A stretch of DNA of 64,000 nucleotides from Chrysomallon squamiferum (taxonomy: Eukaryota > Mollusca > Gastropoda > Neomphalida > Peltospiridae). Shown here one piece after another: positions 1 to 13,772 of the stretch. A program made the translations under genes and the position numbers. The stretch is taken from contig CM022667.1 of the NCBI GenBank assembly GCA_012295275.1, forward strand, positions 20,581,910-20,645,909. Direction: 5' to 3'. Below the pieces are notes generated by a model that had not been told where the DNA came from, did not search any database, and worked only from the letters and a program-made list of their open reading frames with translations. Numbering within the stretch: the first letter of the stretch is position 1; each line of letters begins with the position of its first letter.

Positions 1-339
1 ACTTTAATCATTACCTGAGTTCACGCTGTCCGTGCTAGCATTTGCATCATACGTGACATACAGCGCTACCATAGTTATTTGCCCTTTTTTTAAATTCCAA
101 GAATAAAAACATTTTAGTCATTTAGTACACATATTTGTCCACTGCTTTCCTTTTCAATTTTTCCTTTTGCTGTTCCAGTATTTATGATTTTCTGGCCAAA
201 AATATCTTTTTAAAATTATCCATGCACAAAAATAAAATGAAGTTTGGCAACTTTCAAAACTAGTCTACCTTGCAGATCAAGTAGTTCATCATTATTTTTA
301 TTTCACAGTGTGGTGTGGAAATCTATCTTAACAGAATCA

Positions 340-1320
340 CTGCCATAGGCCTTTGAAAGAAGTGTAATTTTTTTCATTGTATTGTGATACAAATGTTAGG
401 TTTTTCTGCCCTTGGAAAATTTTAGGCTTTTTTATCCTGCTACCTTTTTGGTAGAAACACCAAATTGACCATAATGTGAAAATGCAGTCAGTATTGTGTA
501 AATCATCCTCTGTTTGCAAGACAGACACAAATTTGATGTGGCAAAACTCCAGGGTAAGCTTGGTTAAAGTTATTCCACTCATCCTGCATAGCAATGACAA
601 ATATATGGCAAGTGGTAAGCAGCTGTTGTCATTGAGGTAAGAATCTACCAAGCATATATATATAGGTCAGTAGGTGAGTGCCAGCCATGGTAAAGTGGTC
701 AAGTTTTGAGCCTGGAGGTAAACGGTAACAATGCTGGCTCTATGTGCCTTGGCACTGTCATCTTGAAGGTAAAATGTCAGCCATGACAGTGTGTTCTGCA
801 AAGATGTTGTGTTAGTGCAGATCAGTGAGACATCCATTGACAATGTGCAAAATAACTGTGATACCACACTATATCATAATGGACCCAGTATGACAATGCC
901 ACACTCAGTTCATCTGTCATGAATGTCCTTAGTGAACTTGCATTCATCAGAAAACATGACATTCACTAATTGTCCCAGCAGTGGGCTCATGACACCAATG
1001 ACATCTTTCATAAATGTGACAGTTCAATAAAATATGGAATGATTCAAAGGTGCCATGCATGCAAATGCCACCTACATAGCCAATTTATAATTATCTGGCT
1101 ATTCATTGACATCTGTGCTGTGTGAAGCTTGTATCTGAATATGGTTTCTGATGTATGAATGAAGTGATCCTTTGAGATATTGTAATCCCTGGTTTGATTA
1201 GAGCAATGATTATTATGAACATTATATGCCTGATGGAAACATGGCCATAATCTGCTTATCAATAGTTGTGACACATTCAGCATTCAGACTACATGCCAAG
1301 CACATGAATACTCACCAGTG
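340..1320 (-). pseudogene. decayed Tc1/mariner-type transposase
   Basis: Read on the minus strand in pieces, this stretch follows the order of a Tc1-family transposase. An N-terminal helix-turn-helix-like segment contains LNVSQLLISRLW (about 1283-1240). Then comes VMFSDECKF (about 966-940), matching the family's VLFSDESRF around the first catalytic Asp. YLQDDSAKAHRA follows (about 765-730), matching the FQQDNARPH block with the second Asp. The C-terminal part has MQDEWNNF (about 585-565), matching the QEWN motif. Frames shift and stops interrupt, so no product is expected. Tc1 transposases move elements by cut-and-paste at TA sites; that is family knowledge. I did not find convincing terminal inverted repeats, so the element's edges are approximate. 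Confidence 0.72.
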
Positions 1321-3418
1321 TGTTATCAGGTGACATCAATGCATGTAGAAATGTATAAATTCAAAACAAACTGCTGCAGTTGAATGTTTGAGTAATAAAG
1401 AGTATCACTGGAATGGCTAGGAATTACCTGTTCACTTTAATACAAACCACACAGTGCATCCCTGTGATATTAATATGGACCATGTGCAAAATGTCTTTGC
1501 AATCTTTATGGCAGGTATTGAACATTCTAACATGGTTCTGTTTCTTTTCAGCTTCAGATTCTCCATAATTAAAAATTAATGGAATGAAATGAATATCCCC
1601 TACTTTTTTTATATAGTATATATTTTTCTGATAAGTATCTACTATATCCAGTTATATTGAATATGAAATGTCCTAATTTCAAGTATTACTCAACTTTAGA
1701 TGTTCCAAAAAAGTATGAGCTGTTTATGTTTTAATTGTATATATTTCCAGTTTCTACAAAATATTAAAACATCTCATTCAGCCAAGTGCTGCAGTCTTAA
1801 TAATAATAATAGTAATAATCTTGAATGTACTCAATGAACTTCATACAGATTTAAATTTAATTATAAATTTTGGCAACTGAAAATAATCAATTATAATGAA
1901 ATTCTCATAATAGTATTACGTAGCAAAAACTGTATAATTATTTTACACACCCATCTGTTTATTTTTAATGTGTTTTTCTTATAAATAAACACTAAACATA
2001 AATTTGTAAGCTTTTTTTCTAAATCAGTTTATGCAAAATAGCAAACATTTTACATAATCTATGTATAAAGATAAGTGGAACTTGTTGGAGGAATTTGGAA
2101 CTTAATTATCTTTTTAACTACAGTGCATAAAAAGCTAGGCGACAGTTAATAAGTGCTTTTGCAGAATTGTATGCTTCTGATTTATAGTTAAACAGCTTCT
2201 TGTTTTTATTAAATTATTATTAAATAGACAGTACTTTATTTATTTTAATTTATATATTTTATTTCTTTTCATTACTATAAAGTTGAATTGTCATCAACAT
2301 AAAATGTTAGTTTTTATCTGTTGTGGTAAGGATCTTTTAGTTGATCAACAGAAATTATAATTTCTGTCTTGTTTCCAACTAGTAAAAATATAAAAGTACT
2401 TACTTAAAATGTTAACAGAAAATAACAAATTTTAATTAATTAAATTATTCAGTTTAAGCACTGGGATATATTTGTAGAAATTAAATTTGTTCAGATATAT
2501 ACTTTAGCAGTATTTGTATTAATAGTAAACTTAAAAAGTAAACAAAGGCTTTTGATGTATGACTGCAGGTATTTTATATTTTTACATCAACTGCAATAGT
2601 GACTGATAAATTGAGATAATAATAAATTAGGTTTATTTTTAGGTTGACATTACTTTTACTAGTTCAAGATATTTATTACCTAAGGCAATAGACATTTGTC
2701 TTACAGTTTCATTTCATGTTCATAAAAAAGAGTAAATGTGATGTTTTAGACAAAAACTTTCAAGTACATATTTGCAAACAAACTAACCTCTTACAGTCAT
2801 TGTTAATTAAAAAAAAAATTTATAAATATTACATAATAGTGCTCTATCATTCAGTTGCTGTTGTATTTTCTTCACAATTAATTTTACTAATTGCTCTGTT
2901 AGTCACACACAATAAAATATAACTTAGTCAGCAATATTTAACATGAACGGATGCATTGATGAATCATGCATAGTCTTAACTGAAAGGGGAAAAAATACAA
3001 TTAAATACCTTTGATACATAAATTTATCAGCTTATTTGGTCTGTTAACTTTGTAAATGACAGCCATCTTAGCTGGCTTAGTAAAATTATACATGTAATCT
3101 TGGAGTAGGGGTATTAAGTCATATAACAATACCAGGTCAAGACCATCAGAAGTAAGGTGAATTTTAAAATCAGTATGGATAAGGTGAATTTTAAATATCA
3201 GTATGGATAATTTTGTCTTGAATCTTTATTTTGACTATATTATTATATTTTTGTTTTATATCTTTTGGCTTTTAATAGCTGTTTCTGAAGAGAGAGTGAC
3301 ACTAATAATTGAGCTCATAAAAAAATGATATATCTAGCATTTTATAGACCAAACATAGGCAAACCACATTGTTCATCATAAGGCAGGCTGCACTATAAAT
3401 AAACCAAAAATCTAAAAA

Positions 3419-3468
<50 letters not shown>

Positions 3469-3713
3469 GGTCTGGATAAATGAACAACAACAGCATAAAA
3501 CCTGCAGAGTTGGTTTTTTTTGTTTTTTAGGTAGAGAGATGTCAGACTGCTTGACTGGCTTACTTTATCCAGAGAGTAAAGTTCATCAAGAAGTGCATTA
3601 GAGACAATAACAGTATTCATAAAGACATGGATAAAGATTGATAAACCATTCTGGATGTTACTGTGTTTTTAATTTCTGTGCGATAAATTAACCACCATCA
3701 ACATAAGTAAAAC
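1321..3713. other. AT-rich non-coding DNA upstream of the RhoGEF gene
   Basis: No coding region or RNA gene is recognisable. The stretch holds short poly-A and poly-T runs, a small local duplication near 3155-3210 and a (TAA)n microsatellite at about 3420-3464. A promoter or non-coding first exon for the downstream gene may lie here, but no motif marks it. Confidence 0.5.
3420..3464. repeat. (TAA)n microsatellite
   Basis: An uninterrupted run of TAA/ATA triplets about 45 bases long. The long Ile or Tyr runs in minus-strand reading frames here are products of this repeat and not a gene. Confidence 0.95.
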
Positions 3714-6001
3714 ATGGAGTGGATTAGGCAGTTTCGTGATACACCTAGTCAGGACTGGCCCAATGTGGTAAGAGGTTGCCTTGCAGTGTGTGCTGAAAAG
3801 TTTCAGAAATTAAAATGGGAAAATGGAACAACTGTTGAAAACAAGCATTCCAGCAGTGTTGATGCCAACCCTTTGGATGGTTCAGCTTCATCGGCTTATT
3901 CTGGCAGTAAGTAAAATATCATTTTCAGTTTTATGATGTAAAATAATTAATTTTGTTTCAAATTTGTACATTTTTGCCCAGTATTATGCAGAGGTGTGTT
4001 TTCAGAGAGGTTGGAATCTTCTAAATATTGAGAATTTTCAAAAACTCAAGTTTTTGTAATATTTAAGCTAAAGCTCATAAGTGGTTATGCTTATAGGTAA
4101 ATACTATATATTTTAAATATAAATATAGTGCAAAATTTTATTTAGTGTGGAAAAGCCTTTGACAACTGGCATTTTATTATATTTTGTTTTATTTTTAAAA
4201 CATATTTTGGAGTAAATGAAATTTAAGTAGTATCATTAAATAGTAGTTTACATCACCGTGGCAAAAAGCAGTGTTTTGTTAAGGCTGGGTGAAATATGTG
4301 GCACCTTCCTTTTTACAATAGAGCTAACATGATAATTAAATACAAACACCAGTCAGATATACTGAGCATATTTGCTTCTTTAGTGTGTTTTATTACTTTT
4401 AGAATAAAAAATAGATAACTTTGAATGTTGACAGATTTATTTACTAATTAAATACAAATACCAGTCAGATATACTGAGCACATTTGCTTCTTTAGTGTGT
4501 TCTAGTATTTTTCAAATAAAAATAGATAACTTTGAATGTCGTGTTTTGATTACCATTGAGAATGAATTAGAAAGAGTTAATTTCCAATCATTTATCTTGT
4601 CAAAATAATGAATACATATATATGGTAAAACCCTGTGCAGTATCTCATCAAATTTAACTTTGTTAAAAATACATAACGTTCATAATTAACGGAATTAGGG
4701 GATTTCATTGATTAAAATTACAATTAAAGATAACAAATTCTGTCTCAAAAATAATTATATATAATTACCAACAACAAATTTAAAATTACTGAGAACAAAT
4801 TAAAACTTCAGAATATCACCAGCAAACTCAGAAATAGTTATGGATAATAAATTCAGAATTATGACGATAAATTTAAAATGTTAAAAAACAAATTCTGAAA
4901 TAATTACAATAAATTGAAAATTAGCAACAATAATCTCAGCAATAGCTATAATTAAATAAATAGACAGTAACCTATTACAAACTCAAAATTAACAACAAAT
5001 CATAATTATGACAATAACTTTAAAAATCTGAAACTCTGAAAATGTTTGAAAAAGTGGTATAAATATCCAGCCTAAGTTACTATCAGTGGATAATATTTCA
5101 GCAGGTAATGAAATGGTCATGTGTCAAGTCTAGCAAGTATATAACAGTAGACTGCAGCTTTGAATGAAAGTTCTCAGGTCAGTTGTTCACACTGTCAGAG
5201 TGCTGTCTACATTGTGTGGATTACCTCAGTACAATGATAGTTATTATCCTGGCTTCCTTGTTATGATATTACACATTCTTTATGAAAACCTAATCAATGG
5301 AATGGAATCACAGTACAGCTTCTGTTACTGGATTATGTTGGAGTGCACACTGAGTGAATTGAGTACAACAATAGTGTGGTGATTACCAGGTTAAGCAGCT
5401 ATTATTCTTTGTTCTTTTTACAGTTTGTCCTTCATTTCAAGGCTGATATTAATTCATCATAGAACACAAGAAGAATTATTTCACTTTATGTTTTCTTAAA
5501 CTGCTGTAACTGTTAAATTTCTGTTGTTACTATATCATCTGTGGTTGAAAGAGAACCTGTTTATGGCTGCAGAGTTTGTTGTTATTTTAATTTAAATAAA
5601 AATATTTTCAAATCTTGTGTTGTAGGAATAATGAACTATTGTTTTATCTGTGTAAGTTAGTAATTACTAGGGTATTAAAGACACAAGTGGCAGCTCAGAC
5701 ATGTACTGGCTATGTTAGACAGGTGATACTATGTATCAGTGGGTGCAGTGTTTACTTGTACAGTGTAGTGCTGGCCTACATGCTGTTAGAGCTTGTGTAC
5801 TTTGGTGACTCACTCGCAAGTTTGACAGCACAATCAACCGTATATGCCTGCAGGAACAAGTAGTTGATTACGTGACCACAACAAAAAAAACCTGTTGCCG
5901 TTGGAAGTAACTTTATTGTTGGGAAGGAATTTAAAACATTACAAAAATTGCAAATAAGGTAGTAACTAGAAAATAATACAGGTACAAATAACAATCAGAT
6001 A

Positions 6002-6056
<55 letters not shown>

Positions 6057-9000
6057 ATATACATAAATCACATAAAATTATTTGTAATTAAATTGCTAAA
6101 AAGTAGACATACATGTGCAACAATTATACACAAACACAAATTAATTTTTTATTTATAATTTTATGTGACCTTTCATATATGAAACTGATAATAATATTCT
6201 TATTCTGTTCACGCTGAAAATGTAGATATCTATAGTCTAGTTGAAGTAAACATGATAGTTATATTTGAACCACAGGTAATTTGTAAAAATGTCATAAATT
6301 CTTTAGGGTCTTTGAAAACATTACACTTTTAGTTAAACAGTTTTATCCTTGTCAACTTAGCAAGATGTTTTATTTTGATTTAAACTGGTAACAGTTTCTT
6401 TTAATTTTGTTTTTAAGATTAAACACTTTTTCTTTTATTTAGCAAACTGCTCTGCAGCAGATACAAACACATCACCAGTGCTCACTGGCAGTCTTCTGTC
6501 AGATGACTGGGATTCAGAAGAAATCTCTCTGTCACACAGAGTCATGCCAAAATCCAGGCCACCACTGTCACCAGACACCTCATCACCTACCAGAACGTCA
6601 TTCCAAGGAAGTTCAAGCAGTCTGTGCAGCAGCTCCGGCTTCTACACAAAGCGAGAAGTAGTACCTGCACAGAACATCACAGACATCAGCTGGGAACTTC
6701 TGCACTCAGGAATTGCAATTTTACCAGGTTTGCACATTTCTTTTTATCTGGATTATGTGGATTCTGTATAAATTAAATGTCCTTAAAAGTAGAATAATTT
6801 TAAAGATAGCAGTATCTCCAGATAACAGCAGTAAAAGAATGTGATATGTATTGAGTTTGTAGGTTGATTGATGGAGTGACTGAAGTAATGACTTCTGACA
6901 TACATAATGGACTGAGTGGGCATGTTCTTGAATTGTATTAACAATAACAAAGTATTTACTGTAAAACAAACTGCATTATCATCAACAAACATGGAATATT
7001 TCCAGTTGTAATTAGATTGTTGTTGTTATTGTTATCTTTTTCATAAATGACATGAATTATTTAAATATAATATAAGAAGATTTAAAAAATTGTACTTAAA
7101 TCTAATGTTTGTTTATCTGTAAACTACCACACAGAACACCTATGGTAGTGGAGCCTGTTTTCACTCATTTACATTAAAGTGAATATTTTTTTTGTCCTTC
7201 TATGAACCGTCCATCTAGAACTGGCATCTAGTTTGAAAACTGTTTAACATTAAATAAAATTGTTTTTAATCTGTTAACTGGTTATCAGACATTTGTTAAA
7301 ATCAGTTATTTGTTTCAGGATGCCGTGATGAAAGAGGCAATGCTGTTGTTTTTATTTTTACCAACAGTTCTATTTGGCACAATCGAAAAGTTTTCAGCAT
7401 CGAATTGGCTCGACTGCTTATGTATTATTATTCTGTTCCACGGTAACTGATTCATTAACATTATTGTTTTAAAAAGTAAAATTATGATATTAAGTATTTG
7501 TTTTCTATAGTTATATTAATGCTCATGGTAAGAAGATCATATATTAATAAAAGCTGATCAGTAATTATTGATCATGTAATAAGTACATATTTCACTTGTG
7601 TGCACTTTTTTTATGTGATTATGCTGTAATACATTTCTTGTGTGTCCATTTTATAACAAGACCAATATATTATCATCTGAATATGTTCGTAGTTTATTAA
7701 AATTATAACAAAGTATTTTAAAAGTAGTTGATAAACTGTTTTGGTATTTCACAGAAGAGAAGCTGTTTGCAATGGTTTGACACTGGTTGCTGATGTACGT
7801 GGTGCAACATCCTCCATTATCAACACTTTGTTAGAATCTCTCTACATCTTCATTGTAAGTATAACATTTTTCACATTATTTTAATATGTTAATATTTATC
7901 ATTACATAAAACTGTTTATTTGTTGGCTATGCACATTCAAACTATTTAATTTTAAGCTACCAAATTAGTAGAGATATTGGGAGTAAAATTTCTTAGGGTT
8001 ATGCCATTTTCCCTCTGCAGAGATAGGGTCTAATGGATTACTGTATTATAATGTATATGTAAACATCTGGCTGTTGGTGTTTGACATACATCTACCACAT
8101 TCTGTAGAGTAAGCAGTCAAGTAGAGAATAAGTTCTTAATGGTTACCAGTATATTGTATATTCCACTTTCAGGATTTTTAAAATGGGGGAGGGTGTCACT
8201 TAACAATGAGAACACAATAACTGGCTACTGATATCTCTGAGTTAGTTACAAATTTCTTCTGCAAATCTATCAAGTTATAAAGGAATTTGATCATAATACA
8301 TTCTTGGGCATTTTCATCAAAAGCTGGCTAATTTCTTCATGAGATTTTGTTTTGTGTTCATTTTATGATTGTTTTTATAAAATTTTGGTTCTCTAGAACT
8401 TTTAAATTCTAATATATTCAGGTAGTTATGCTTTTTTTTTTACATACACCTTAGATGTAGTTTATAATTAAAAAGATATTTTGAACTTTTAATTTTTGCA
8501 TTATTAAAATTTTCTATTTTATTGTATTTTCATGTTATCTTTAATGAGATGAGTTTTAAATTGGTGTTTCAGGACAATATTCCTAATGGCGTATCTGTGG
8601 TACACATGTTAGCTGACACAGCCGTCCAGTCTCTGGTCCTGAAGTCTCCAGTTTATGACTCTTCCTCAGATTTGAAGGTTTGGCACTATTTTTTTTTTTT
8701 TTTTAATTGTTGTTTATGTCTTATGGTTTGTTTTTAGTTTAATGAAGGAATGTTTAGTTTAACAGAAGCTGGTAAAGTAAACTGGTGTTGAAATTTTTCT
8801 GCTTTATTTCTTCCTGAGTATTCTTTGCAGCTTTTTATAATATTGATTCCTGTACTCTTTAACAAGTAAGATATTTGTATGTGACTAACAACTGCATGTT
8901 TCTTCTACTTTAGAATGTATGTTCTCTTTATTTCAAAGGTTTTTGCTTCTTTTATTTTTTGTTCACTAGCTTGATCTGTTGATGTCACAAGAAACACTTT

Positions 9001-12000
9001 ATCAAAGTGTTCCTCTCTCTGAACTTCCTTCTGCACTTGATGGTTCGTTTGTATATAATCACGAAGAGTGGATCCGCTTCAGAATGGTACAGATCACTCT
9101 CCTTCCTTTTAAAAAAGTTTTGATATTTTTCATTTTTAAAAAGCCTGAATTTATACAGATTGTTTAGAAAAAGTAAACCATTTTTTAAGTGTTCTTAAAT
9201 AGAAAAATGTTTTTAATTGTTTAATACACTTTTGACTGCTTTAGCTGGCATAATGCATTAAACTATATTATAATGTTGTTTATGTCATGTCTGTACGATA
9301 ATATAATTTCACCATATTTCAGATATTTGCTGTTAGATGGCAATACTGACCTCTTTAGTGAAGCGATTAAATTGTAATTTTAACTTAAAAATAGTGACTA
9401 TATTTGATAATTAAATTTACAGTTTTATTCTCTAATATTATTTTTTTTAATTTTGCTTAGACGCTTGAACCATTTCTTACAAACTGCCGTTCAGTGGTAC
9501 AGTATCTAGTCGAAGCTACAGAGGAACTTTCCAAAACTAAAACATCAGCAAAGTCTCCTGAAGAAACTAGTCAGCTTATTGAGACTCACAGTGACTGTTT
9601 AAAGCAGATCTTTTCTGATCCACGACTGGTGCAGTTAAAAACTGAGAGTGAGACAACACTGAGTTCACTGAAGCAGAGCGGAATGCTGATTTCTCACTCC
9701 GATGATTACAGGTATTACACATCATGTCCATTTAATATTAAATTATACTAATTCTTTTGTGATTTTGTTATTTAAAACTGAAATCTCCTTTGTCTTGAAA
9801 AAGAATATTATTAAGATTTGATCATGTTTGGGTCTAGTATAAATAAATCAGAAAATATATTTACCTTCTTCTTGGTATTTAAACCAAATCATGCAGGATA
9901 AATGATGGCTAAAAAAAAGTTCTTTAGTGTAATGTTATATCTGTCTACTAGTATTTGAAATGGAGATAAAAATGTGGAAAGATAACCAACTGTGGGGATG
10001 AAAGTTCTGAAGGACTGTATCATTCTCCTAAACAGTTTTAATGAAAAATGTAACCAGCAAGGAAAGAAAATAATTCTTCATCTATTAATTGGGTGGGTTT
10101 ATGGTATTTAAAATGATAATATAAAATTTGGTTATACTCAGTGATTCTGAGGGAAAAGATACTGCTCATCTATACAGTAATTTTCGGCTTAACAAATTTT
10201 TCTACCCAAAGATTCTTCAATAGATTTAAGAGCAGAAGCATAAAAGTACAATTTATTAGCTGTTGTCATGCTACCTTGGTAACAAAAGCAAAATATTTTT
10301 CTCTGATTCAATTATTCTGTACCTAAAACTTGAATGTGTCTTAATTCTTCTCCATTTGAAGTTTTATTTTGTGTGTTTTAGGTATGCTATAGATGAGGTG
10401 AACAGTCTGGACTGCCAGTTACGCGAGACAATAATAAAACTGGTCAAAATGAGGGATAGTCAGCTGAGCAAACTGAAACTGAACCAGCAGCTTAGAGAGT
10501 ACAAAGAAGAATGTGATAAAGTAAGTGTTATTTATATTAACAATGCTGGATACCAGGCTGTGTATTCTGCAAGCTTGGGGCCAGATTTTTTAATTTTCTT
10601 GTATTCTGGATTAAAGAATGAAATTTTATTTAACAGATAACTAATACACTTCTGAAACTGATTTTGTGGAAGATGAATAAATAATCTAGTACCACTAATG
10701 TAGTATATGTTTCAAAATTTATCAGTTTCAGACCTTACAATTTGCTTAAAGAGAATTAACTTTAATAATAAAATAAACATGATAAAAACAAAACATTAAT
10801 GATCATTCAGTTCCACTAACTGACGTAAATAAATGATCTAATCTGGCTTCACTGTATAAACTCTGTAGTAAAGAATTTAAAAAAAATCATATTTGCAATC
10901 AGTAAACAGAGTTTACCTCCTACATTGAAAATATTCTTAAGATTTCCTTTTAACTGTAATGAAATATGAAGCAGTCTGTCAGATTATATATTTTTGGTGA
11001 AAATGTTTTTAGAAAGAATATTCCAGATCTCCTATAAATTTATTGCATATCTGCTATACATTTAAGTTAGTAGTTTAGAAATAAAGCCACCAAACATGTT
11101 TAATTTATTTACAGGTAATTTCCTGGATGTCTGAAGATGGTTACGTCACTCTACAGAAACACCACATCCTTGGCGATAATCTTAAAGCTATACGAATTCA
11201 GCAGAGGGAGTTTGAAAAATTCTATTTCTTAGCAATGGTAAGGTTTTATTCACATTTCTGTTTTGTTTTGGGGTTTTTTTCTGAAGTTTGTATTCTTCTT
11301 AAAGTCATTTTGCATCATGTTACAGTGAAACAAGGACATAAATTTTAAGGATAAATTGAGATATCCAGTAAAATTTTATATCTGTTTATATATTTTTATA
11401 TATTTATACATATATGACACAATGAATCTTAAGTTTCTAGATACTGACTTATCATTCAAAACTTTTTAAATTTCAAAAGCATTTTAAAAAATTATTCATT
11501 CCTGTTAATGTTTATCTTTGCCTACACGGGTCTGACAGTAAATCTTTCTGCTGATTGTGAATATTTTTCTCAAAGTGTTTTGTAAATTATAAATATTGAC
11601 AGATTCTTAACAGAAATAGTTATGGATTTTTGGAAGTTATTTAAACAAACAATGCTTCTTCATTGTTTACATTTATTTTTATTGAAAAGAAGCAAATATT
11701 CTTGTTTGTTTTCATTGACACTGAACTTGTTCTGTCTGAGTTCAAAAGAACCAAATTTAGAAACACAAATTGTTTTTATTGGATTTTTTTGTAGAATTTT
11801 GAGTATAAAAAAATATTTTTTACTGTCTTCATCATAAGATATCTGGGTCTGAAAAAATATTTCTATAATGCACAAAATGTAATCAGTCTGGGTGTAGAAT
11901 ACACGAATCTCTCAGTAACATTCAGTGAGCTTCTGTTCATGAAGGAAGGTTGCATATCAAATTTCTTCTGACACCTGAAACTGAAATATTTCAAAACTAA

Positions 12001-13575
12001 ATGTGCTTTGTGTTGTATCATAAAATTACTCATAAATATTCACAAATGTTATTCTTTCGGAAAATGTTTCTGATTTTGTGACTTAGTACAAGTAAGTTTT
12101 CTCCTAACTGATTCTTGATAAAGTGTTCAATCACTGTTTATATTCTGTGAGTTATTGTTTGATAAATGACATACAATACTGAAATTAATTCATCTTCAGT
12201 TATAATTATGGTTTGTATTTTACCTATAATATGACTGAATAATTTATTTATTACAATATTTTTTTTTAATTTTAGATGTAATATCGTCTTTCTTTTTTTA
12301 AATTTTTGTTACTGATATATTACTTCTTTTTTTTTCTTTTCTTTTTTTTAAAACTAAAACTTGATTTTGTTTTGATTTTTCAGACTTACATTGAAAAAGG
12401 GAATGATCTTTTGGAAGAGTCGAACATGCTGTCACAGCTAGGAAGCACAGAGAGAAGTGCAGGGTACAAAGATCTGGCCGGCATGTTAAAACATCACCTG
12501 CACGATTTCATCTCACAACTTGAACAAACTCGGGAGAAAATTGAGGACACAGCCAAATGTTACAATCATCTTGACAAGGTTTGTTTTTTTCAGTTTATCT
12601 CTGAAACTACTGGTGATATATAAAACAAAATTATTATATTTAAACAAATTAAAGATATTTTGTTTGTGTCAGTGTGTGTGTATGTGTGTGGTTGCAAATA
12701 AATAGTTCAGTTTTATAGAAATATCTATACTCACTTGTAATAAACAGCTTTCTGTAAGTTAATATAATTATTGCAACATTTTAATATTCAAAAATATATA
12801 TACACTGAGACTTGTAATAGTTAGTAATGATGACCTTCAAATAACTAAACATTGATACATCAAAAATCTTAAAATCATTTATTGTCCCAAACTACTGATT
12901 TAATAGAAATTAGTCTTTGAAAACTGCAAGTGCCAGAATGGTCAAACTATTAGTTTTCTTGATAAATACAGAACAATAAGTCACTGATTAATGCTGTCCT
13001 TGATTGTCTGTGTTTTATGGTATTTTTTCATGTTGAGCCTCATTACTTAATACATAATTGCAGACAGACTTCAAAGAACTTTTGTTGTTAACTGATAAAG
13101 TTCACTGATTGGTGTTTACTTTGCTTACAAACAAGTGTATCATATCTAACATGCTATTTGCTCTTAAATGCAGTTAATGTTTATACATCTGTTGAACCGT
13201 AAAAATTCTTCTGAAATATTAATGTGTTTGTATGGAATTACAGACACTATTGTGAAAGTAATTTCTTTAAGAAACCACGCACAAAGTCTTTCATTACTAA
13301 CTTTTTTGACAATGATATATTAAACTGGTGATTTTTTTGGTTAAATGTTGTATTTCTGGCAGAAGTGTTATTTATAAGTATACTTGTATTAATTACTAAT
13401 TTAGTTAGTATTTTGGGAGGTTGCTTTTTTAGAATGTGTATGTTTTTAAATATTTGTACATCTAGTGCTATGAACTCTTCAGTACATATTGATTACATCT
13501 GCTAAGTTTAGAAATCTCAAAATACATGAACTTTGTATTTTTCCCTTTATAGTTATGTTTATATTTTTATTAATG

Positions 13576-13607
<32 letters not shown>

Positions 13608-13730
13608 ATCAGTTTCATCTATTTATTTATTTATTTTGTTATTTACTTAGTTTACCAAATACAAAAGGATGAAAATATTATAAAACTCTACCAATTTTTG
13701 CTGACCCCCTTCCATCTCAATGTATCAGAG

Positions 13731-13772
<42 letters not shown>

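Noticed and set aside
3302-3620. Open frames with poly-Ile and poly-Tyr
   Set aside because: Pure (TAA)n microsatellite.
10141-10381. Plus-strand open frame extending upstream of RhoGEF exon 8
   Set aside because: Intronic: the acceptor at 10380-10381 and phase match the upstream exon.
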